From NCBI RefSeq assembly GCF_005938745.2, contig NZ_VCBX02000001.1, forward strand, positions 6,276,501 through 6,340,500: a stretch of DNA of 64,000 nucleotides. The letters run 5' to 3'. The position numbers and the translations under genes are program-made. This DNA is from Rhodococcus sp. KBS0724 (GTDB taxonomy: Bacteria; Actinomycetota; Actinomycetes; Mycobacteriales; Mycobacteriaceae). The notes beneath the pieces are model-generated. The model ran no database searches. It was not told the DNA's origin and was given only the letters and a program-made list of their open reading frames with translations. How positions within the stretch are numbered: position 1 is the stretch's first letter; each line of letters begins with the position of its first letter. Positions 15,810 through 24,729 of this stretch are shown here, one piece after another.

Positions 15810-17177
15810 ATGATTCTCGAGCAGTACTACATCGAATGCCTGTCGCACGCTTCGTACCTGATCGGCGACGAGCAAAGCGGTACGGCCATCGTGGTGGATC
15901 CTCGCCGCGATGTCGACGGCTACCTCGAGGACGCCAAGCGCTACGGCCTGAAGATCGTGGGTGTCGTCAACACACACTTCCACGCCGATTTTGTCTCCGG
16001 CCACCTCGAGTTGCGCAATGCGACAGACGCCTGGATCGGCTTCGGCGAAGCCGCCGACACCGAATACCCCATCGCACGACTGGCGCACGGCGAGCACATC
16101 TCGCTCGGCGAGATCGACATCGAAATCCTTGCCACACCCGGGCACACCTGGGAATCCATCAGTCTGCTGATCCGCGAGAGCGCAGGCGCCACACCCACTG
16201 CTGTTCTCACCGGCGACTCACTGTTCATCGGCGACGTCGGACGCCCCGACCTGGCCAACCTCGGAAACGGCACCAATACCGAACTGGCGCAGGCGATGTA
16301 CCGCACGATTCACGACGTGCTCCTATCTCTCCCCGATTCCGTGCTCGTCATGCCGGCACACGGCGCCGGGTCGTCGTGTGGCAAGAACATGTCGGATCAG
16401 TTGACATCCACCATCGGCGAGCAACGACGCACGAATCCGTCTGTGGCCCCGATGAGTGAGGCCACTTTTGTCGAGATGATCACCGAGGGACAACCTTCGG
16501 TGCCGTCGTACTTTGCCGCTGACGTTGCGCTGAACAAGAGCGTCCGCGCATTGCTCGATCCCGAACGCCATGTTCCGGAGCTGAGCTTCGCAGACCTGCG
16601 AGCTGAATTATCTTCGGGCACAGCAGTCCTTGACGCTCGTAGCGTCGAGGATTTCGCGGCAGGTCACTTGAGCGGCAGCGTCAACGTCGGATTCGACGGC
16701 CGCTTCGCCGAGACTGCCGGAATGGTGTCCGACATCGGCGACCGCATAGTGCTGATCACCTACCCCGGCGAAGAACAGGAGAGCGCTAAACGGCTGGCCC
16801 GCATCGGTTCCGATGCGGTCATCGGCTATGTGAATTCACGGGCTGCCGGCACAATCCCAGCGGAGTTGTCCGACCTCGTGCAGACTGCTCCGCGTACCAC
16901 CACACCGGAACTAGCGCAGCTTCTTGCCGACGACGCTGTCACTCTCGTCGATATTCGCAACCCCGGAGAGAGGGAGTTCGGCACGATTCCTGGTGCACTG
17001 CCCATTCCGCTGGCGCAATTACGCTCTCGCATAGACGAATTACCGGCCGATCATCCCGTGATCGTCCACTGCGCCGGCGGCTGGCGTTCCAGCGTCGCCG
17101 CCTCCTTGCTGCGCGCGCACGGCCGCAGTCGCGTCAGCGACCTCGTCGGTGGCTACAACGCCTGGCTCGACGCCTAA
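15810..17177 (+). CDS. persulfide dioxygenase-rhodanese fusion (CstB-like)
   Basis: A 455-residue fusion. The N-terminal metallo-beta-lactamase domain has THFHADFVSGH (iron ligands H56, H58; D60), ATPGHTWESI and TGDSLFIGDVGRPDL, as in ETHE1-type persulfide dioxygenases. A first rhodanese-like domain follows (about 270-350) with no catalytic Cys (ITYPGEEQES at the active-site position). A second has an intact loop HCAGGWRSS with Cys421. This dioxygenase/pseudo-rhodanese/rhodanese order matches the staphylococcal CstB enzyme, which oxidises thiol persulfides to sulfite and makes thiosulfate. GGAGG lies before ATG 15810. First gene of a sulfur-detoxification operon. Confidence 0.88.
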   Translation: MILEQYYIECLSHASYLIGDEQSGTAIVVDPRRDVDGYLEDAKRYGLKIVGVVNTHFHADFVSGHLELRNATDAWIGFGEAADTEYPIARLAHGEHISLGEIDIEILATPGHTWESISLLIRESAGATPTAVLTGDSLFIGDVGRPDLANLGNGTNTELAQAMYRTIHDVLLSLPDSVLVMPAHGAGSSCGKNMSDQLTSTIGEQRRTNPSVAPMSEATFVEMITEGQPSVPSYFAADVALNKSVRALLDPERHVPELSFADLRAELSSGTAVLDARSVEDFAAGHLSGSVNVGFDGRFAETAGMVSDIGDRIVLITYPGEEQESAKRLARIGSDAVIGYVNSRAAGTIPAELSDLVQTAPRTTTPELAQLLADDAVTLVDIRNPGEREFGTIPGALPIPLAQLRSRIDELPADHPVIVHCAGGWRSSVAASLLRAHGRSRVSDLVGGYNAWLDA

Positions 17178-17204
17178 CCACCACTACCCCTTTCAGGAGA
17201 AAAC

Positions 17205-17366
17205 ATGTGTTATCCCGTCACCTGTTCGAATTGCTCGAAGACTACGTGGGATGGTTGCGGCCAGCACGTCGACGGCGTCATGAATTCCGTTCCGCCAGCG
17301 CAGCGCTGCACCTGCGAGCGTGAAACCTCCGACACGGGATTCTTCAAAAACCTGTTCCGGCGGTAG
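17205..17366 (+). CDS. small Cys-rich protein of the sulfur operon
   Basis: A 53-residue protein with six Cys: MCYPVTCSNCSKTTWDGCGQ near the N-terminus and RCTC later. AGGAG lies 6 nt before the ATG. It sits 27 bp after the persulfide dioxygenase-rhodanese gene and its stop is 4 bp before the TSUP exporter start, so it is certainly in that operon. The paired Cys motifs suggest metal binding or carriage of a sulfane sulfur. I know of similar short proteins beside rhodanese genes in actinobacteria but no assigned function. Confidence 0.78.
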   Translation: MCYPVTCSNCSKTTWDGCGQHVDGVMNSVPPAQRCTCERETSDTGFFKNLFRR

Positions 17367-17370
17367 CCAC

Positions 17371-18132
17371 ATGACGGTCGCTCTCACCTTGGCGCTGGGT
17401 ACCGTCATCGGCTCCTTGCTCGGGTTACTCGGCGGCGGCGGATCCATACTCGCAGTTCCCGTATTGGTGTACGCCCTGGGCATTCCGCTGGAGCAGGCCG
17501 TACCCATGTCCTTGATCGTTGTCGGCATCGCGTCACTGTTCGGCTCTTTTCCCAAAGTTACTGCGCGAGAGGTTCAATGGCCGGTGGCCGCAGTCTTTGC
17601 CGCCACAGGCTTCCTCGCAGCCTTTGCCGGTAGTGCAGTCAACCGGATGCTTCCACCGTCCATCACCATGACGGGCTTTGCCATCGTCATGGTGGTCGCG
17701 GGCATCAGGATGCTGACTGAAACCGGCGGCACGGGGACGGCGTGCCGTGCCGTGGACTCAACCGTCAACTGGCGACGGTGCACCTCGCGCGCAATCCCCG
17801 CAGGCTTGGGAGTCGGCTTCCTGACGGGACTCTTCGGAGTGGGCGGCGGGTTCCTGATCGTCCCGGCCCTTGTCCTGCTGCTGGGCATCACCATGCCGGT
17901 TGCGGTGGGCACGTCGTTGGTGATCGTCAGTGCCAACTCCGCGTCCGGCGTGCTTGCCTACCTCGGAGATCTCACACTCGACTGGGGCTTGGTCGTCGCA
18001 TTCACCTCAACCGCCATCGCGGGATCATTCGTGGCCGGTCGGTTCGGAAAGAGGATCAACACTGCGCAGCTGCAGAAGTGGTTTGCGTACTTGATCTTCG
18101 CAGTGGCCGGGTTTGTCGTGCTCCAGGTTTAG
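17371..18132 (+). CDS. TSUP (TauE/SafE) family sulfite exporter
   Basis: A 253-residue membrane protein with two homologous halves, each carrying the TSUP motif: GSLLGLLGGGGSILAVPVLV near the start and GFLTGLFGVGGGFLIVPALVLL at about 150-170. About eight hydrophobic segments are visible. TSUP proteins export sulfite, sulfoacetate or related anions. Placed after a persulfide dioxygenase it probably removes the sulfite produced. The ATG at 17371 follows the preceding stop by 4 bp; the longer frame from 17320 overlaps the small Cys-rich gene and is rejected. Confidence 0.87.
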   Translation: MTVALTLALGTVIGSLLGLLGGGGSILAVPVLVYALGIPLEQAVPMSLIVVGIASLFGSFPKVTAREVQWPVAAVFAATGFLAAFAGSAVNRMLPPSITMTGFAIVMVVAGIRMLTETGGTGTACRAVDSTVNWRRCTSRAIPAGLGVGFLTGLFGVGGGFLIVPALVLLLGITMPVAVGTSLVIVSANSASGVLAYLGDLTLDWGLVVAFTSTAIAGSFVAGRFGKRINTAQLQKWFAYLIFAVAGFVVLQV

Positions 18133-18151
18133 CCAGGCATAGGCTGGATGC

Positions 18152-19825
18152 ATGTTCATGCGCAGCGCAAAGACATTTGTCCCCGACGCACTTCGCGGTG
18201 TGATCGCCTCCACCGACGACATTGCCTGGAACCCAGACCCCGGCTACCTCACTCGAGCACAGCCGCTGCCCAAGGGACAGGTCGCCATTGTTTCCGGCGG
18301 CGGATCCGGACATGAACCGATGCACGCCGGGTTCCTCGGTGCGGGAATGCTGACCGCCGTCTGCCCCGGCCTGGTCTTCACCTCACCCAACGCCCTGCAG
18401 ATTCACGAGGCGTCCAAAGCTGTCGACGCCGGCGGCGGTGTCCTCCATATCGTGAAGAACTACACCGGCGACGTCATGAACTTCGGTATCGCGCGAGAGT
18501 TGCTGCGAGAAGACAACATCGACGCCGACGTAGTGCTTGTCGATGACGATGTCGCAACCGAACGAGCTGACGGCGACGGACCCGGACGCCGCGGTACGGC
18601 AGCCACCGTGGTTGTCGAAAAGGTTTGCGGTGCCGCAGCCGAACGCGGCGAGAGCTTGGCGGAGGTAGTGCGGATCGGTCGCCTTGTCGCGAAATCGGCA
18701 CGCAGCATGGCTGTCGCTCTTGCGCCGTGCACGCTCCCCGGAGCAACGGAACCGTCGTTCGATCTACCCGAAGGTCAGATGGAACTCGGCATCGGCATCC
18801 ACGGCGAGCGAGGACGGGAGCGCATCGACGCGTTGCCTGCTCCCGAACTGGTGCGTCGGCTGACCGATCCGATTATCGACTCACTCGAACTGGCCGATGG
18901 AGATCGGGTCATCGCGCTGGTCAACGGATTGGGCGCAACTCATCCTCTTGAACTTCAATTGCTGTTTGCCGAACTCGGAGAATATCTAGGCGAGAAGGGC
19001 ATTCGCATCGAACGCCCCCTCGTCGGAACATTTGTGACGGCGATGAACATGGCAGGCGCATCCGTCACCTTGGTGCGTGTCGACGATGGGATCCTCGAAC
19101 TGTGGGATGCCTCGACTGCCGCCCCGGCCTGGCCGAATTCGCCGGCACGGAGTTACTCGGCGGTTGGTCCGCGGGAATCCTTCGGCCCCTCGTACACAGC
19201 ACCGGCCACCGCCACGTCCGACAGAAATATCGGGGCCTGGGTGGCTGATTGGGCGCAGAAGGTGCTCGATGAGGAACCTGCCCTCACCGATCTCGATCGG
19301 CGGGCCGGTGACGGCGATTTCGGCACTAACATGGTGGCCGCACTGGAGCAACTGGATTTGGCTGCGATGCGCAATACCTATTCTGCAGCAACAACGTTCG
19401 AAGCCATCTCGCAGGCCTATCTCGGTCATGCTGGAGGAACGTCTGGCGCACTGTTCGGGATCTGGTTCCGGCATTTCTTCCGCGTAGCTCGCGAAAGTGA
19501 ACTGGATCTCGCGGCCGTCGCCGCGGCGGCACGCTCGGGCTTGGACAACATCACCGCACTCGGTGGAGCGCGCCCCGGAGACAAGACGATGGTGGATGCG
19601 ATAGCCCCCGCTGTCGACGCACTCGAGGAAGGAGTTCGACTCGACGGCGTACGCACAGAGGTGTTGCAACGGACTTCGGATGCCGCCCGCGTGGGAGCCG
19701 AGTCGACGGAAATGTTGATCGCCAGCCGGGGCCGCGCAAGCTATGTCGGCGAGGCCGCACGTGGCGTCGTCGACCCGGGAGCGCTCGTCATCGCCTGGTT
19801 CTTCGAGTGTGCAGTGGGTCACTAG
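18152..19825 (+). CDS. dihydroxyacetone kinase family protein (DhaK-DhaL fusion)
   Basis: A 557-residue single-chain ATP-dependent dihydroxyacetone kinase. The DhaK domain (1-~330) has VSGGGSGHEPMHAGF and the covalent substrate-binding His217 in GIGIHGERG. The DhaL domain (~355-557) has the Mg-ATP motif DLDRRAGDGDFGTNM and HAGGTSGALFG. It phosphorylates dihydroxyacetone (or glyceraldehyde) in the cytoplasm. It begins 20 bp after the TSUP gene with a modest AGGCTGG site, so it may be read through from the sulfur operon although no functional link is obvious. Confidence 0.9.
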   Translation: MFMRSAKTFVPDALRGVIASTDDIAWNPDPGYLTRAQPLPKGQVAIVSGGGSGHEPMHAGFLGAGMLTAVCPGLVFTSPNALQIHEASKAVDAGGGVLHIVKNYTGDVMNFGIARELLREDNIDADVVLVDDDVATERADGDGPGRRGTAATVVVEKVCGAAAERGESLAEVVRIGRLVAKSARSMAVALAPCTLPGATEPSFDLPEGQMELGIGIHGERGRERIDALPAPELVRRLTDPIIDSLELADGDRVIALVNGLGATHPLELQLLFAELGEYLGEKGIRIERPLVGTFVTAMNMAGASVTLVRVDDGILELWDASTAAPAWPNSPARSYSAVGPRESFGPSYTAPATATSDRNIGAWVADWAQKVLDEEPALTDLDRRAGDGDFGTNMVAALEQLDLAAMRNTYSAATTFEAISQAYLGHAGGTSGALFGIWFRHFFRVARESELDLAAVAAAARSGLDNITALGGARPGDKTMVDAIAPAVDALEEGVRLDGVRTEVLQRTSDAARVGAESTEMLIASRGRASYVGEAARGVVDPGALVIAWFFECAVGH

Positions 19826-19921
19826 CGCCGCACGCAGACGATATGACTAGCCTTGCATCACCAGTCCTTGATTGCGACCCGTCTGGAAAGCACAGGATCG
19901 CATGACAACCAGGAGTAGCCC

Positions 19922-21544
19922 ATGCTGAGCACGATGCAAGACGCCCCACTCTCCATTGCTCAAATCCTGCGCCACGGCGCCTCAGTCCACGGCGCAGCCG
20001 AGGTTGTGACCTGGACCGAAAGCGGCCCCCGGCGTACGTCCTATGCCGAGGTGGGACGTCGCTGCGCTCAGTTGGCTCACGCACTGCGCGGACTGGGCGT
20101 CGACGGGGATCAGCGAGTAGCCACGTTCATGTGGAACAACTCGGAGCACCTCGAGGCGTACCTCGGCATTCCGGCAATGGGTGCTGTCCTGCACACCCTC
20201 AACATCCGGTTGTTCCCCGAGCAGCTGATCCATGTTGCCAATCACGCCGAGGATCACGTGATCATCGTCGATCCGTCGCTAATCCCGCTGCTCGCTCCCC
20301 AACTGCCTTCCCTCACGACGGTCAAGCACATCATCGTGACGGGCTCGTCCACGGCCGGCCTCGAAGCACCCGCCGGCGTCGAGGTACACACGTACGAAGG
20401 CCTGATCGCGGAGCAGCCGACCGAGTTCGACTGGCCCGAAGTGGACGAGCGCAGCGCCGCCGCGATGTGTTACACCTCCGGAACCACGGGCGATCCCAAA
20501 GGTGTTGTGTACTCACATCGTTCGATCTATCTGCACTCGATGCAGGTCTGCATGAGCGACGGACCCAACCTCAAGCAGGGTGACCGCGCACTTGCCGTCG
20601 TCCCCCAGTTTCATGCGATGTCGTGGGGGCTTCCCTACGCAGCGTTCATGATCGGCGCTTCGCTGATCATGCCCGATCGTTTCCTCCAGCCGGCTCCGTT
20701 GGCTGCGATCATCGCAAGCGAGAAGCCGACGTTCGCCGCCGCGGTCCCCACCATCTGGCAAGGCCTGCACCTCTACCTCGAACAGAACCCACAGGACATC
20801 TCGTCGATGCGAGAGGTCCTGATCGGCGGCTCGGCAGTTCCGCCGGCGCTGATGCACGCGTTCGAAAACGATCACAGCGTCAGCGTTCTGCACGCCTGGG
20901 GCATGACGGAAACCTCGCCGCTCGGCTCCGTGGCTCGTCCGCCGCTCGGCGTCACGGGAGACGAGATGTGGAAGTACCGCTACTCGCAAGGCCGCTTCCC
21001 CGCATCCGTCGAGTCGCGCCTCATCGACGATGAGGGCAAAGCTGTTGCCCACGACGGTGTTTCCGTCGGCGAGCTCGAAGTGCGCGGCCCCTGGATCACG
21101 GCGTCGTACTACGGCGTCGACGCTGCCGACAAGTTCAACGACGGTTGGCTCAAGACCGGCGACGTCGGATCCATCACGGCCGACGGCTTCCTCAGCCTCT
21201 CGGACCGTTCGAAGGACATCATCAAGTCGGGCGGCGAGTGGATTTCGTCGGTTGATCTCGAGAACGCGGTGATGGGCCATCCCGATGTCATGGAAGCCGC
21301 CGTTATCGGCATTCCCGACGAGAAGTGGGATGAGCGACCGCTGGTGGCGGTCGTCCTACGTGCAGACTCAGCGACAACGATGTCCGAACTGCAAGAGTTC
21401 CTTTCGGACAAGATCGCAAAGTGGCAGCTGCCCGAGAACTGGGCTGTGGTGCAGGAAGTTCCGAAGACGAGCGTCGGCAAGTTCGACAAGAAGCGCCTGC
21501 GGGCCGATTACCACGATGGCGGACTCAACGTCACACGCCTCTGA
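19922..21544 (+). CDS. fatty-acyl-CoA synthetase (FadD-type AMP-binding enzyme)
   Basis: A 540-residue acyl-CoA ligase of normal length. Motifs: P-loop YTSGTTGDPKG (184-194), HAWGMTETSP (A5), DGWLKTGDVG (A7), DRSKDIIKSGGEWIS (A8), and the catalytic Lys of motif A10 in SVGKFDKK (K520). It activates medium/long-chain fatty acids to CoA esters through acyl-AMP. ATG 19922 is preceded by CCAGGAG. It ends at a perfect 16-bp hairpin shared with the convergent TetR gene. Its neighbourhood with thiolase and hydroxyacyl-CoA dehydrogenase points to beta-oxidation. Confidence 0.92.
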   Translation: MLSTMQDAPLSIAQILRHGASVHGAAEVVTWTESGPRRTSYAEVGRRCAQLAHALRGLGVDGDQRVATFMWNNSEHLEAYLGIPAMGAVLHTLNIRLFPEQLIHVANHAEDHVIIVDPSLIPLLAPQLPSLTTVKHIIVTGSSTAGLEAPAGVEVHTYEGLIAEQPTEFDWPEVDERSAAAMCYTSGTTGDPKGVVYSHRSIYLHSMQVCMSDGPNLKQGDRALAVVPQFHAMSWGLPYAAFMIGASLIMPDRFLQPAPLAAIIASEKPTFAAAVPTIWQGLHLYLEQNPQDISSMREVLIGGSAVPPALMHAFENDHSVSVLHAWGMTETSPLGSVARPPLGVTGDEMWKYRYSQGRFPASVESRLIDDEGKAVAHDGVSVGELEVRGPWITASYYGVDAADKFNDGWLKTGDVGSITADGFLSLSDRSKDIIKSGGEWISSVDLENAVMGHPDVMEAAVIGIPDEKWDERPLVAVVLRADSATTMSELQEFLSDKIAKWQLPENWAVVQEVPKTSVGKFDKKRLRADYHDGGLNVTRL

Positions 21545-21559
21545 TACAAAGTGAACATC

Positions 21560-21598
21560 GAAGGCGGGCAACAGGCAGGAAACCTGTTGCCCGCCTTC
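21560..21598. terminator. bidirectional terminator hairpin
   Basis: Perfect 16-bp stem, GAAGGCGGGCAACAGG with its complement, and a 7-nt loop (21576-21582). It lies between the convergent acyl-CoA synthetase (+) and TetR gene (-). Confidence 0.88.
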
Positions 21599-21600
21599 GT

Positions 21601-22227
21601 TTACGGTCGATACCCGACGGTATGCAAAGCGATGTCGACGTACTTCACTGCCAACTGCGACGGTGACATCGGGCCGCCGGTCTGGAACCAACGCGGTAGA
21701 GATTGAGCCATTCCGAGTATGGCCCGCACGGTTTCTTCCGTATCGGTGACCAAGAAATCTCCTGATGCCACACCGTCATTGACGATTCTGCGCATCAACA
21801 ACTCGAGCCGTTTTCGACTGGCCGCGTATCGACTTCGACTTTCCGGTGAGACGTGCCGGATCTCGGTATCCAATGCTGCGTGGCGCGCCCGATGGGTCAT
21901 GTACAGAACGATCGCCTCGACCACCAGCGCGAAGCGCGTCACCGGGTTCTCGCCGGCTTCTGCTGCCGCCGCTTCGGTCCGGGTATTCAATTCGCTCATC
22001 GAGACTTCGAACAATGCAACCAGAACGGCTTCTTTGTTCGCGTGGTGATAGTAGAGCGCGGGGACGGTTACCCCGACACAGTTGGCGATTTGCCGCACTG
22101 TTGTGCCGTGGTAACCGTTCTCGTCGAACAGTTCCAGCGAAGCCGTCAGGATGTCACTCATCACCAGCGGGGGGAAGGACCTCCAGTCCGCTGCCACCGA
22201 ATCCACATTCGCCGCTTCGCTAGTCAT
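21601..22227 (-). CDS. TetR family transcriptional regulator
   Basis: A 208-residue repressor. Its helix-turn-helix is at about residues 24-65 (MSDILTASLELFDENGYHGTTVRQIANCVGVTVPALYYHHANKEAVL), with a helical ligand domain behind. ATG 22227 is taken because the upstream frame (to 22347) runs into the SDR gene. No Shine-Dalgarno is obvious. It is the last gene of the thiolase-SDR-TetR operon and probably senses an acyl-CoA and represses this beta-oxidation operon. Confidence 0.88.
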   Translation of the reverse strand: MTSEAANVDSVAADWRSFPPLVMSDILTASLELFDENGYHGTTVRQIANCVGVTVPALYYHHANKEAVLVALFEVSMSELNTRTEAAAAEAGENPVTRFALVVEAIVLYMTHRARHAALDTEIRHVSPESRSRYAASRKRLELLMRRIVNDGVASGDFLVTDTEETVRAILGMAQSLPRWFQTGGPMSPSQLAVKYVDIALHTVGYRP

Positions 22228-22240
22228 GCAACAACCGAAA

Positions 22241-23002
22241 TTACCGCGGTGCCATGCGGATTGCGCCGTCGAGGCGGATTGTTTCACCGTTGAGCATGGG
22301 GTTGGAGACGATGTGCGCGGCCAGCGCGCCGTACTCGCTGGGATCACCGAGGCGGGAAGGGTGGGGAACCTGCTGGCCCAGCGACGCCTGGGCTGCTTCA
22401 GGCAGGCCGGCGAGCAGTGGGGTCTTGAACAGGCCCGGTGCGATGGTGTTGACGCGGATCAGCAACGACGCGAGGTCGCGGGCGATGGGGAGCGTCATAC
22501 CGACGACGCCACCCTTGGATGCGGAGTACGCGGCCTGACCGATCTGTCCGTCGTACGCGGCAACGGAAGCGGTGTTGATGATGACACCCCGCTCACCGTC
22601 GATGGGCTCGGTCTTCGAGATCCGCTCCGCGGCAAGGCGAAGAACGTTGAACGTGCCGATCAAGTTGACGTCGATGACCTTCTTGAACGCGTCCAGCGGG
22701 AAGGCGCCCTTCTTGCTGACGGTCTTGATGGCGTTGCCGATTCCGGCGCAGTTGACCGTGACGCGGATCGGGCCGAGGGTTTCGGCGAGATCGAGCGCAG
22801 CGGTGACGGCTGCTTCGTCGGTGACGTCGGCCGCTGCGAAGCGGACACGGTCGCCGAGTTCCTTGGCGATGGCCTCACCGTTGGAGGACGGCAGGTCGAT
22901 GATGACGACGCTGGCACCGTCGGCGAGTAGGGCTTTGGCGGTGGCCAGGCCGAGGCCCGAGGCGCCACCGGTGACGACGGCGACGCTGTCGTTGACGATC
23001 AT
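22241..23002 (-). CDS. SDR family 3-hydroxyacyl-CoA dehydrogenase (HSD17B10-like)
   Basis: A 253-residue short-chain dehydrogenase. NAD-binding TGGASGLG is at 11-18, then VNCAGIGNA, catalytic Ser in [10 protein letters not shown] and YSASKGG. The C-terminal sequence ([28 protein letters not shown]) is like the type-10 17-beta-HSD/3-hydroxy-2-methylacyl-CoA dehydrogenases. It oxidises 3-hydroxyacyl-CoA to 3-ketoacyl-CoA, the step before the neighbouring thiolase. GAAAGGA lies 7 nt before ATG 23002; the longer frame to 23116 overlaps the thiolase gene. Confidence 0.9.
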   Translation of the reverse strand: MIVNDSVAVVTGGASGLGLATAKALLADGASVVIIDLPSSNGEAIAKELGDRVRFAAADVTDEAAVTAALDLAETLGPIRVTVNCAGIGNAIKTVSKKGAFPLDAFKKVIDVNLIGTFNVLRLAAERISKTEPIDGERGVIINTASVAAYDGQIGQAAYSASKGGVVGMTLPIARDLASLLIRVNTIAPGLFKTPLLAGLPEAAQASLGQQVPHPSRLGDPSEYGALAAHIVSNPMLNGETIRLDGAIRMAPR

Positions 23003-23030
23003 GGGAAATCCTTTCGAAAGGGTTTGTGGA

Positions 23031-24224
23031 TCAGATTCGTTCGATGATGGTGGCGTTTGCCATGCCGGCGCCTTCACACATGGTTTGCAGGCCGTAGCGT
23101 CCGCCGGTGGCTTCAAGGTGATTGACCATCGTCGTCAGCAAACGCGTACCGGAGGATCCGAGTGCGTGTCCGAGGGAGATCGCTCCGCCCCTCGGGTTGA
23201 GCTTGGCGGGGTCGGCACCGAATTCGTGTGCCCACGCGAGCGGCACGGGAGCGAAAGCTTCGTTGACCTCGTAGGTGTCGATGTCGTCGATGCTCAGTCC
23301 GGCACGCGTCAACACCTTGTGGGTGGCCGGGATCGGGGCGGTGAGCATGAAGACCGGGTCGTCGCCCATCACGGAGAACGAGTGGAAGCGAGCCCGCGGT
23401 GTCAGGCCCAGCTTCGATGCCATCTCTTCACTCATGATCAGAGCAGCGGACGCGCCATCGGTGAGCGGAGACGAGTTGCCGGGGGTGATGTGCCACTGTG
23501 CTTCGGGGAAGCGTGCTGCGTATGTCTCGGAGTAGAACGACGGCTTGAGTCCGCCGAGGCCTTCGGCGGTGGTCGTTGCGCGCACGGTCTCGTCGACGGT
23601 GTGCGTTACGGTTTCGCCGGCCGCGTTGGTGACCGTGATCGGCACGATTTCCTTGTCGAACAATCCTGCCGCTGCCGCTGCTGCGGCGCGCTGGTGGGAT
23701 TGTGCGGAGAATGCGTCGAGGGTGTCGCGATCGAACTTCCATTTGGCCGCGATGAGTTCGGCCGAGATTCCCTGGTTGACGAGGCCTTCGGGGTAACGGG
23801 CGGCGATGCCGGGGCCGGATGCGTCCTTACCCATCGAGGTGAACCCCATGGGTACACGGCTCATGGATTCGACACCGGCGGCGATCACGATGTCGTAGGC
23901 GCCGGCGATGACGCCCTGGGCTGCGAAGTGTGCGGCCTGCTGACTCGATCCGCACTGGCGGTCGATGGTGGTGGCCGGCACGGATTCGGGGAACCCGGCT
24001 GAGAGTACGGCGGTGCGGGTGATGTTCAGTGCCTGCTCGCCGGCCTGACCGACACAACCACCGATGACGTCGTCTACCAGGGCGGGGTCGATGCCGTTGC
24101 GCTCGACGATCGACCGAAGGACGTGCGCCAACAGTTCGACGGGATGCGTCCCGGACAGCGCTCCGCCTGGCTTGCCTTTGCCGGATGCGATCCGGACTAC
24201 ATCGACGATCACTGCCTTGGTCAT
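23031..24224 (-). CDS. acetyl-CoA acyltransferase (thiolase)
   Basis: A 397-residue degradative-type thiolase. The nucleophilic Cys91 lies in [12 protein letters not shown], the His motif in [18 protein letters not shown], and the C-terminal catalytic loop in [13 protein letters not shown]. It cleaves 3-ketoacyl-CoA to acetyl-CoA plus a shortened acyl-CoA. ATG 24224 follows AAGGGA; the frame open to 24320 is unsupported. First gene of the thiolase-SDR-TetR operon, whose promoter lies in the 505-bp gap that also serves the lanthipeptide genes. Confidence 0.92.
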   Translation of the reverse strand: MTKAVIVDVVRIASGKGKPGGALSGTHPVELLAHVLRSIVERNGIDPALVDDVIGGCVGQAGEQALNITRTAVLSAGFPESVPATTIDRQCGSSQQAAHFAAQGVIAGAYDIVIAAGVESMSRVPMGFTSMGKDASGPGIAARYPEGLVNQGISAELIAAKWKFDRDTLDAFSAQSHQRAAAAAAAGLFDKEIVPITVTNAAGETVTHTVDETVRATTTAEGLGGLKPSFYSETYAARFPEAQWHITPGNSSPLTDGASAALIMSEEMASKLGLTPRARFHSFSVMGDDPVFMLTAPIPATHKVLTRAGLSIDDIDTYEVNEAFAPVPLAWAHEFGADPAKLNPRGGAISLGHALGSSGTRLLTTMVNHLEATGGRYGLQTMCEGAGMANATIIERI

Positions 24225-24329
24225 CTTCTTCGTTCCCTTCGAGGACGTGCACTTGAGACGATCCGGCACCCGAGATACATGCATCGGGCACCGGACCGAG
24301 ATCGTGGTTCGCACAGCCAACTCACTGAC

Positions 24330-24343
24330 TTAGCGCTCGTTAA
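24330..24343. promoter_or_regulatory. possible TetR operator upstream of thiolase
   Basis: TTAGCGCTCGTTAA is an imperfect palindrome (one mismatched pair) about 106 bp upstream of the thiolase ATG. Its size and symmetry suit TetR-type repressors of fatty-acid genes, and the operon encodes its own TetR protein. Weak evidence from one site. Confidence 0.4.
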
Positions 24344-24514
24344 ATAGCTACCACGTCGGTGGTGCCAACGTCAACGGTGACCACGGAGCCAAGACTGAGA
24401 TCGAACCGGATACGAGTGGGGACAGCGACACACTCTGCGACGGAACCGGCAGCACTCGCTTCGATCGCCGTCTGACACTAAAACAATGGGGCCGAGAAGC
24501 CGCCACCAAAAGGA

Positions 24515-24549
24515 ATTAACACCAAAGTATTAACACTAAAGTATTAATG
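24515..24549. repeat. 14-bp tandem repeats upstream of lanthipeptide synthetase
   Basis: ATTAACACCAAAGT and ATTAACACTAAAGT follow each other directly (24515-24528, 24529-24542), with a third partial unit ATTAATG. This AT-rich array is about 180 bp before the LanKC start in the otherwise featureless 24225-24729 gap. The core TTAACACT recurs in inverted orientation at 27571-27578 before the precursor gene. It could be a binding site for the cluster's response regulator. Confidence 0.6.
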
Positions 24550-24729
24550 CCGCCGACACGCACCTTGCATCGCGCAACAAATCCCGCGAAAACGACCACA
24601 GCCATCCGTTTTGCCCTATTCTGATGCACACGGTCAGAGTGACCGACTGACTCATTATTTACGGACCCATTTTCCTACTCAGCGACATTCCTCACGAGCT
24701 CTTGCCGAAGACAAGGTAAAGCGAAGCCC

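Noticed and set aside
14745..16145. 466-residue open frame on the minus strand
   Set aside because: It is antisense to DUF2252 and the persulfide dioxygenase gene, with no ribosome-binding site or motif.
22151..22930. 259-residue plus-strand frame
   Set aside because: It is antisense to the SDR gene whose catalytic motifs are intact; no start signal.
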